A stretch of 24,939 bases of DNA from positions 1 through 24,939 of the forward strand of contig MCFG01000598.1 of the NCBI GenBank assembly GCA_002104895.1, given 5' to 3'. The notes under the pieces are model-generated. The model was not told the origin of the DNA, searched no databases, and was given only the letters and a program-made list of their open reading frames with translations. The position numbers and the translations under genes are program-made. Below, one piece after another: positions 19,156 to 24,939 of the stretch. Every line of letters starts with the position of its first letter. Positions within the stretch are counted from its first letter, which is position 1. The DNA is from Anaeromyces robustus (Eukaryota; Neocallimastigomycota; Neocallimastigomycetes; Neocallimastigales; Neocallimastigaceae).

Positions 19156-19580
19156 TGTAAAGATATGTGTCTTTAACAATAAAAATATTTTTAAACAAAA
19201 CACTTAACCCTTTAAAAAAATAAAATAAAATTTGAACTCTTTATTAATTATAAATTTATTATTAAAAACACATGATTTTAACTTAACAAGTTAGTGTTAA
19301 AATAATAATTTATTTTATTAATAAAAACTCGAATAATTAAAAATTTTTTAAAGAGAAATTCACTCGTATTTATAGAAAAAATTTGAAAAAATTTTAAAAA
19401 ATTTTTTAATGACCAAAATTTAACCAATCAGAATAATTTTGCTTGGTAAAATTTATGGTAAAATAAAAGTAATAAAAATATAATAAATTGGAATTAAGAG
19501 GTTTCGAACTCGAGAAGTTCGAACCATAGTCTTAGTTACTAACCACTAAGACAGGTTACTCATTTTCATGATTCGTTACA
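19156..19580 (-). repeat. LTR-F copy G (5' LTR fragment element)
   Basis: 425 bp. The sense strand starts TGTAACGAATCATG (19580) and ends ATATCTTTACA (19156). It has a tRNA-like module with A box TGTCTTAGTGG (19543-19553) and B-box-like GGTTCGAACTT (19515-19525), the latter inside a perfect TTCGAACT/AGTTCGAA hairpin. TATAAATA is at 19367-19374. The inferred start GAGTTTTTAT (19321-19330) is exactly complementary to the primer site ATAAAAACTC directly after the LTR. Homologous to copy F at 22701-23174. Confidence 0.75.
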
Positions 19581-19785
19581 TAAATATAGTTTCTTTATTT
19601 AAATTTGTTTAATTATTTTATAATTATATTTTATTAGATTATTATTAGGTTAATAATCTTACAAAGAATGTAAGAATACATACTTCATCAATCTTTTATA
19701 CATTTCATTGAACAATACAATAATATAAGTAAATTAATATTTATATTAATTATAATAATATATATTAAAAATAATATAAGATAAG
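19581..19785 (-). repeat. Right arm of the 205-bp fold-back
   Basis: Inverted copy of 18482-18686, abutted on the left by LTR-F copy G and on the right by LTR-A copy 3, which begins at 19786. It carries the same TATAAAAG/TTCTTTGTAAG core on the minus strand. Confidence 0.7.
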
Positions 19786-20500
19786 TGTAACGGAACGGTA
19801 GTTCCAATATTACAATTGACACCAAAATCTGAAGTAAACACAAACAAAATAAAATTTAAAATAAAAGATACTTATTGCAATATCAGAACACCTTTCCTTT
19901 GTTAACCTGAAAGGTCGGTGTCGAGATATATATATTAGTAAGATTTAGTTTTAAGTTTTATTTTATTTTTATTTAAAATATGTTTTATTAGAATTTAGTT
20001 TTATTAATTATTAAAAATTAATAATAACTAATCTTTGTAGTATTTCAAACTACTTATGAATTAATTATTACTAATATATATAAAGTTATAAAAGAATAAA
20101 AGCACAAAGAAAAATATTTTAACTAAAGATTTTACACCTATTTATACTTTTTGCGGAAAAATAGTTTTAAAAATAAAAGTTCATAAAAAATAATAAAAAT
20201 TACTAGAAACTAAGATATTTTGATATAAAATGAATCTCATAGAAAAATAAAGAAATATTATATAATTTTTTCTTAAAGTTTCTAATTTTATTCCATGTAA
20301 TTCTATAAAGAAATACAGAAATAAAATACAGAAACAAATACAGAATAAAATACAGAAATTTATAATAAATAAATTTAAAATAAAATTTTTATAAAATTTG
20401 GAACAAGGTGTGAGTCGAACCCAGAGTGTTCGCCCAGATGGTCATAGTTACTAACCACTAGACCATGGTTACTATTTTACTAATTGAGAGATTCGTTACA
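19786..20500 (-). repeat. LTR-A copy 3, 3' LTR of gag-protease element 2
   Basis: 715 bp, same ends and internal features as copy 2 with only scattered substitutions. tRNA-like module at 20407-20473 (B box 20412-20422, A box 20455-20465), TATAAATA about 20139-20146. It follows the polypurine tract of element 2 on the minus strand. Confidence 0.85.
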
Positions 20501-20831
20501 TGGTCCTCCTTCAGGATTCGGATACCAGACGAATCTTAAGACTAGGCTAAACTATACTAAGAAAAGTTTTAACTAAATTTTTAAACTATACTAAAACTAT
20601 ACTATATAGGTGTAAAAATAATATAATTTGATATTAATAAAAATACATGAATATTAATTAAAATACATGAATATTAATAAAGTTTACATGATATTGATAA
20701 TATTATGACTAAACTAAACTAAGCTAAGATTTTAAACTAATAATAATAACAATAAGTTTGATATTGATAAAGAATAAAATATTGATAAAATAAATTTAAT
20801 AGTTGAGATTCATTATTTAAGTTTTTCTTTT
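20501..20831 (-). other. Polypurine tract and 3' noncoding region of element 2
   Basis: The sense strand has GAAGGAGGACCA directly before the LTR start (20501-20512), then, reading back to the gag-protease stop at 20832, AT-rich noncoding DNA that aligns with 13680-13999. There is no room for RT or integrase, and no decayed pol sequence is visible. Confidence 0.65.
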
Positions 20832-22697
20832 TCATTTTGGTTTATTTTTAACAAAGTAACAGAGTAAGTTTTCAGGTGGTTTATCTTCATAAGGGAGATA
20901 TGCATCAAGTTTAAATTCTTTAAATTTGTTGTTTTGCTTTCTTTTGTATTTAATTGATTTTGAATTGCTGATTGCAAAGAATGAAGAGTTGTTAATAATT
21001 TCTTTTGAATTTGCTAAGGAAAAATTTTGACATGTAGAATATTTATATATTTTTGAACGAAAATTTGACTTTAATTTATTATTATCGTTCACACTCTCCT
21101 TCGAAAAGATTGGATTAATGGGTTTTGAAAAATTATTATTTTGAATATGTTGATTTGAAGAATTAGATTTTAGGCAAGAATTAGGATTGCCAGAGGAAAC
21201 AGATTGATTACCAGATTTCAGATTATTACAAGAATTATTATTAAAAGAATCGTTACTAAGATTAACAGAGTTACAAGGAGAATTACTAGAGTTAACAGGA
21301 TTACAAGAATTTGTACTAAGATTAACAGGATTATTACAAGAATTTTTTCTAGGAAGTACACAAGAGTTAGAAACATAAGTTGGTTTATTATTATTTTTCA
21401 AAGGTTGTGAATTAATTGATTTTGTACGTTCTGAGTGGAAACAAGAAGTATTACAAGAAGGTTTATTGCCAGAGTGATTATCAAGATTATTATTATTTTT
21501 AGAATGAGGTTTACAAGATTTATCAGATTTTGTATTTTGAGAATTCGTCACGAATGAATTTGGGAGTATTAAACAATTTGAAAGACAGTAATTTGAATTG
21601 AAAGTTATTTCTTTAGTTGTAAAATTGATAGTGGGATTGTGAGTTACGAGCCAATCTATTCCAAGAATACCACAATACGAAGGTAGATCCACAATATAGA
21701 ATTCTGTTTTACAAAGGTGATTTTTATATTTCAACGAGATGGGAAACGTTTTACCAAAAATTGTTTGATTTCCGGCTACTCCAGAAACGGCAGGAAAAGT
21801 AGAATCAGAATCAAAAGGAATATTGTTTTCTTTAGCAAAGTGTATATCCATAAGATTTAATTGAGAACCTGAATCGATGAGTAGTTTAGCATTGCAAGAA
21901 GAGTTTAAACTTTGTAGATTGAATTCGGCAACTGGAGCATTCAAAGATGGATCATCAGAAAGTCTGGGTCTTTGTTTTGGTTTAGGTTCTGGATTAGAGA
22001 TAAAAGCATTGCTGGAAGAGGGTTTATTATCATCTTCATTCACTTTATTCTTTAAAGGGCAATTATTAACTTGATGGTTTTTTGATCCACAGTAGAAACA
22101 AAGATGTTCTTTTCTTCTTCTTTCTTTTTCATCACGAGTTATTGTTTCATTGGATTTATTCGAAGCAAATTGAAAAGAGTTAGTATGACGACCAAAAGAA
22201 TGATTACTTGAATTATTTGATTTAAAATATTGATTATGCGTAGAAAGTCTTAAATCTATACGAGAAGCTATGGTTTGAAGAGAGAATAAGGATTGTGGTC
22301 CAGGAAACATTTCTAAGATTCTAGTTGCAATATTGTCGTTTAATCCTGCGAGAAAAGCATCCATTTTAGCAGCTTCATTCCAAGAAGAGTCATCTGCGTA
22401 TTTATTGAACTCCAGGATGTAGCTTCTTACATCTCCAAGACGTCTCTGTTTAATGGTTCTGAGCTTTTGGTTTGCTATGAAGGTTGAATCATAATTTCCA
22501 AAGGTAGCTTTAAACTTGGATATAAACGCTTCATAGTCATCTAAACATGGGTCCACATTTTCAATTAAAGTTGCGGCCCAATTCATTGCAGAACCGATCT
22601 TCAGAAAATTTTCTGGTTGCAACATGAAGACAAGGTTCATTTTTGCAAGGAAGCCTTTAAAGAAATGACGGTCTCCAGCGAATCCATCTTTGTACAT
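20832..22697 (-). CDS. gag: Gag-protease protein of non-autonomous element 2 (621 aa, 5' truncated)
   Basis: Open from MYKDGFAGDRHF to the stop at 20832. Compared with element 1 the first ATG and about 10 residues are cut off by LTR-F copy F at 22701, and about 13 residues (FSEDPVKVAYI region) are missing near residue 33 through a deletion of about 34-40 bp that keeps the frame. Domains: Gag core (residues 35-165), basic linker (ERRRKEH), zinc knuckle CFYCGSKNHQVNNC (200-213, C-x2-C-x4-H-x4-C intact), retropepsin with LLIDSGSQLNLMD (Asp at 275) and GILGIDWL, a long Asn/Ser linker with repeated NSCN/VNLS words, and a conserved C-terminal block of about 70 residues (YSTCQNF, FFAISNSKSIKYKRKQNN, LDAYLPYEDKPPENL) that I do not recognise. 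Complete zinc knuckle and protease motifs suggest selection acted recently, although this copy has lost its 5' LTR. Confidence 0.88.
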   Translation of the reverse strand: MYKDGFAGDRHFFKGFLAKMNLVFMLQPENFLKIGSAMNWAATLIENVDPCLDDYEAFISKFKATFGNYDSTFIANQKLRTIKQRRLGDVRSYILEFNKYADDSSWNEAAKMDAFLAGLNDNIATRILEMFPGPQSLFSLQTIASRIDLRLSTHNQYFKSNNSSNHSFGRHTNSFQFASNKSNETITRDEKERRRKEHLCFYCGSKNHQVNNCPLKNKVNEDDNKPSSSNAFISNPEPKPKQRPRLSDDPSLNAPVAEFNLQSLNSSCNAKLLIDSGSQLNLMDIHFAKENNIPFDSDSTFPAVSGVAGNQTIFGKTFPISLKYKNHLCKTEFYIVDLPSYCGILGIDWLVTHNPTINFTTKEITFNSNYCLSNCLILPNSFVTNSQNTKSDKSCKPHSKNNNNLDNHSGNKPSCNTSCFHSERTKSINSQPLKNNNKPTYVSNSCVLPRKNSCNNPVNLSTNSCNPVNSSNSPCNSVNLSNDSFNNNSCNNLKSGNQSVSSGNPNSCLKSNSSNQHIQNNNFSKPINPIFSKESVNDNNKLKSNFRSKIYKYSTCQNFSLANSKEIINNSSFFAISNSKSIKYKRKQNNKFKEFKLDAYLPYEDKPPENLLCYFVKNKPK

Positions 22698-22700
22698 AAC

Positions 22701-23174
22701 TGTAACGAATACTAGAAATTATAGAGTTGGCTTACTCGTTAAGCTCTAGAACTCTGCTCAGTATTCCTGGGTTCAATACACAGGAATGCCTTTTGTTAAA
22801 ATTTATATTTTTATTTTTTACTATTTTATTATTTTATTTTTTTTATTATTATTTTATTATATATTAATATATTATAAAGTGTATTAAATGATAATATTAT
22901 TTTATTATAAAAAGGTTAATAGACCAATTAGATTTAGAATATAATAACTCATGAAAAATGTAATTAAAATATTTTGAAATAATGTTTATAAATATTCAAG
23001 AATTTTCTCATTTGAAAATTCGAGTTTTTATTAACAAAGAAATAATAAAATAAATAAAATTATTTGATACTAACCTGTTGTTTGTTTGTGTCCAATAATT
23101 CTTGTTTATTTTCTAATATTGAGGTGTTTTTAAGTTTATTAAGAATTATTATTGTTGGACTTCTGTTCTTTACA
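22701..23174 (+). repeat. LTR-F copy F, 5' LTR
   Basis: 474 bp starting TGTAACGAATAC and ending TTCTTTACA. It interrupts the gag of element 2 after GTTATGT; the left flank is ATAAC, but the other side is outside the window or lost. Features in order: tRNA-like module with A box TGGCTTACTCG (22728-22738) and B box GGGTTCAATAC (22769-22779) followed by a T4 run; TATAAATA (22987-22994); inferred start GAGTTTTTAT (23022-23031). It matches copy G in this order and in sequence around the start. Confidence 0.75.
22720..22793 (+). promoter_or_regulatory. tRNA-like Pol III A/B-box module in LTR-F copy F
   Basis: A box 22728-22738, B box 22769-22779, 30 nt apart. A D-arm-like stem GCTTA/TAAGC (22731 region) and a T-arm-like stem TTCCTG/CAGGAA enclose the boxes, and TTTT at about 22789-22792 follows directly. 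Better folded than the LTR-A module, but still without a normal anticodon arm, so not called as a tRNA gene. Confidence 0.55.
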
Positions 23175-23184
23175 ATAAAAACTC
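23175..23184 (+). promoter_or_regulatory. Primer-binding site of LTR-F element (self-priming type)
   Basis: ATAAAAACTC directly after the LTR end ...TTTACA. Exact reverse complement of GAGTTTTTAT at 23022-23031, which begins 35 nt after the start of TATAAATA. The same pair occurs in copy G on the other strand. Confidence 0.75.
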
Positions 23185-23398
23185 CTATAAAATTTTTTAA
23201 ACACCTTAGTATCAAATAATCAAATATAAAATTTTTAAAGACTACTTAAGTAAGTCAGTAAAAATTTATATTAAAGGAAAAAGGACGCTGAAAAAATAGA
23301 AAAGTCCGTATACTAATATAAATTTTTACCTTTTGGCGCTTAATAGTAATAAAAAATTTTATATAATAATTTTTATAAAACAAAATTTTTTTTAATGA
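23185..23398 (+). other. Leader of the LTR-F element, proximal part
   Basis: No ORF. It contains CACCTTAGTATC (about 23202-23213) and TAAGTCAGTAAAAA (about 23251-23264), words shared with the leader of copy G, and a GACGC/GGCGC pair (about 23285, 23335). GTAAAAATTTATATTA (about 23260-23275) and its inverted copy (about 23313-23328) can form a stem. Confidence 0.45.
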
Positions 23399-23691
23399 CA
23401 ATTTCAATTTCAGTTCAATTTTAATTTCAAATCTCAATTTCAATTTCTATCACAATTCAATTAAAACTTCAATTTCAGTTCAATTTTAATTTCAAATCTC
23501 AATTTCAATTTCAATTTCAATCACGATTCAATTAAAATTTCAATTTCAATTTAAAATCTCAATTTCAACTTCAATTATAATTCAATTAAAATTTCAATTT
23601 CAATTTAAAACCTCAATTTCAATTTCGACTACAATCCAATTAAAATTTCAATTACAATTTAAAATTTCAATTCAAACTTCAATTACAAATC

Positions 23692-23695
<4 letters not shown>
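23399..23695. repeat. Higher-order minisatellite built from TTTCAA-like words
   Basis: About five units of 54-70 bp, each beginning TTCAATTTCA and closing with CAATTCAATTAAAA or a variant. The two leftmost units are nearly identical to each other; the others are more diverged. All are made of degenerate TTTCAA hexamers. Confidence 0.7.

Positions 23696-23722
<27 letters not shown>
23696..23722. repeat. Poly(A) tract, 27 nt
   Basis: Uninterrupted A27 directly between the minisatellite and the pure hexamer array. Confidence 0.95.
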
Positions 23723-23727
<5 letters not shown>

Positions 23728-23851
23728 ATTTCAATTTCAATTTCAATTTCAATTTCAATTTCAATTTCAATTTCAATTTCAATTTCAATTTCAATTTCAA
23801 TTTCAATTTCAATTTCAATTTCAATTTCAATTTCAATTTCAATTTCAATTT
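23723..23851. repeat. (TTTCAA)n microsatellite
   Basis: About 21.5 perfect copies of TTTCAA over 129 bp. Confidence 0.97.
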
Positions 23852-23911
23852 ATTCTTAATTTTAAATCCAATTTAAATTTAAATTTTGATTACAAATTCC
23901 AATTTAGTATT

Positions 23912-23915
<4 letters not shown>

Positions 23916-23947
<32 letters not shown>

Positions 23948-23954
23948 TTTTTTT
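23916..23954. repeat. A28/T11 snap-back tract
   Basis: A run of 28 A is followed directly by 11 T, a sequence able to fold on itself. It could be a junction of two homopolymer-tailed insertions. Confidence 0.8.
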
Positions 23955-24708
23955 ATCATCAAATTTAAATTCAATTGCAAATTGAAATTTCAATCTCAAA
24001 ATTTCAAAATCAATTCTGTCAATAAAAAAAAAATCTTTTTTTATTTAAAACAATACCAAACTAGAAGAGAATAAAACATTACAATTAAAGTAAACTTGAC
24101 TAAAATATACAAAAAAGGAAAAAAATATGAAAAAAAAAATAAATAAATACAAAGAAATTTAAATAAATCCAATAATAAAATTTAAATATATAAGTGAATG
24201 AATAAATATTTTTTAAATAAATCAATTAATAAGTGAATAAAAATATAATATTTAAATAAAACACATAATAAAAAATAAACGAATAATTGTAATAAAACAA
24301 ATAAAAAAAAAAATAATATAAAATATTTTTCTTTTTAATAAAAGAAAAATAAATATTTTTATATAAATTGTTATAAATTTTCTTTAAATCAGCTTCCTGT
24401 GACTTCCTACGCGAGGTAGCTTAATCAACTGCCGATACGTAATACTTTTGTTTTCTGGGATATTTGACAACTGAGGTAGCTCATATAATTTTTTTCTTAA
24501 GGCTAATTAAGTTAGTCGTTAAAAAAAGAAATTAATAATATCCTACCTTTTATTAATTTTTAATTAATATTAACAGTCGAATATCTTAGCGTTTATATAA
24601 CGGTTATAACAAAAGAGCTAAGGGTTCTATCACCTGAAGTTATTTAATAATTTATAAATAATTTGTTATAAAAATATTTAATTTTAATTATTAAAAAGAA
24701 AATATTAT

Positions 24709-24714
<6 letters not shown>
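23955..24714. other. AT-rich region without genes, with a complex patch
   Basis: No ORF of note. From about 24385 to 24500 the sequence is more complex and holds GAGGTAGCT twice (about 24413 and 24473). TATAACGGTTATA (about 24597-24609) is a perfect palindrome. If the LTR-F element is complete this would still be its leader. Confidence 0.35.

Positions 24715-24769
<55 letters not shown>
24715..24769. repeat. Poly(A) tract, 55 nt
   Basis: Uninterrupted run of A, the longest homopolymer in the window. Its length is likely to be unreliable in sequencing. Confidence 0.95.
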
Positions 24770-24773
<4 letters not shown>

Positions 24774-24939
24774 CTTTAAGAAAATTTATTGTTGATTTAT
24801 ATAAAAATTTAATATTGATAATTGAAATATCCTTTTCTTATTGATATTGAATTTAACAGTTTAAATCAGCATAGACGAGCCTTACTAATCAATCAACAGA
24901 GGTATAGTAAGGGTGGTAATAAGATCCTGAAGCGCGTGA
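24770..24939. other. Right-edge segment, unassigned
   Basis: Becomes more complex towards the edge. CCTTACTA and TAGTAAGG (about 24880-24910) could pair as an 8-bp stem. No ORF or recognisable feature. Confidence 0.3.

Noticed and set aside
20501-20520. TGG-initiated tRNA primer site on the + strand after LTR-A copy 3 (TGGTCCTCCTTCAGGATTCG)
   Set aside because: It looks like a tRNA primer site on the + strand, but the gag-protease ORF, the TATA box and the self-priming site of LTR-A copy 2 all show that minus is the sense strand. There the same bases are the polypurine tract GAAGGAGGA. The implied tRNA end would also be one base short.
23399-23695. CRISPR-like regularly spaced repeats
   Set aside because: The units are contiguous degenerate hexamers with no unique spacers, in a eukaryotic context.
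23723-23851. Telomeric repeat
   Set aside because: TTTCAA is not a known telomere unit, the array is internal and short, and it sits inside a retroelement leader.

Overview
The window is an extremely AT-rich eukaryotic repeat island. It has long A/T homopolymers, Asn-rich proteins, standard-code ORFs and a stack of nested LTR retrotransposons. The base composition, the poly-Asn tails and the fungal-style Ty3/gypsy chromovirus polyprotein suggest an early-diverging fungus, with anaerobic gut fungi (Neocallimastigomycota) as the best guess; this is an inference. I see no rRNA, CRISPR array or bacterial-type operon, and at most one possible host gene.

Layout. 1-1000 (-) is a broken Asn/Ser-rich gene. 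1017-1652 (-) is an isolated Gag-like ORF. 2509-3843 (-) is the 3' end of a Ty1/copia element (LTR, PPT, RNase H, end of RT). 3844-4061 plus 12457-13679 look like one long LTR (here LTR-D) split by later insertions. The insertion in it is a solo LTR-A (4062-12451), itself split by a solo LTR-B (4208-4842) and by a complete 7,038-bp chromovirus (5375-12412). The chromovirus has two 694-bp LTRs that look identical and a CTAGA target-site duplication. 13680-18273 (-) is a non-autonomous gag-protease element with a 5' LTR-A. 18482-19785 is a fold-back: 205-bp inverted arms enclosing a 5' fragment of another element (LTR-F family). 19786-22700 (-) is a second gag-protease element with a 3' LTR-A, cut at its 5' end by a + strand LTR-F (22701-23174). 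The leader of that LTR-F copy runs into a TTTCAA satellite and long poly(A) tracts up to the window end.

How it works together. The chromovirus has Gag, then a -1 frameshift signal (A AAA AAC, 8-nt spacer, 7-bp hairpin), then protease, RT, RNase H, integrase and a C-terminal chromodomain. The gag-protease elements have no RT or integrase and would need such enzymes in trans. Three different LTR families carry, directly after the LTR, a 10-nt sequence starting ATAA. It is exactly complementary to a site 35-44 nt downstream of the LTR TATA box. This is the layout expected for Tf1-type self-priming from the mRNA 5' end rather than from a tRNA. LTR-A and LTR-F also carry a tRNA-like pair of Pol III A and B boxes about 30 nt inside their 5' end, and the chromovirus is inserted exactly in one such A box.

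Caveat: several unrelated genes are broken by single-base changes in short homopolymers, so some breaks may be sequencing errors rather than decay.
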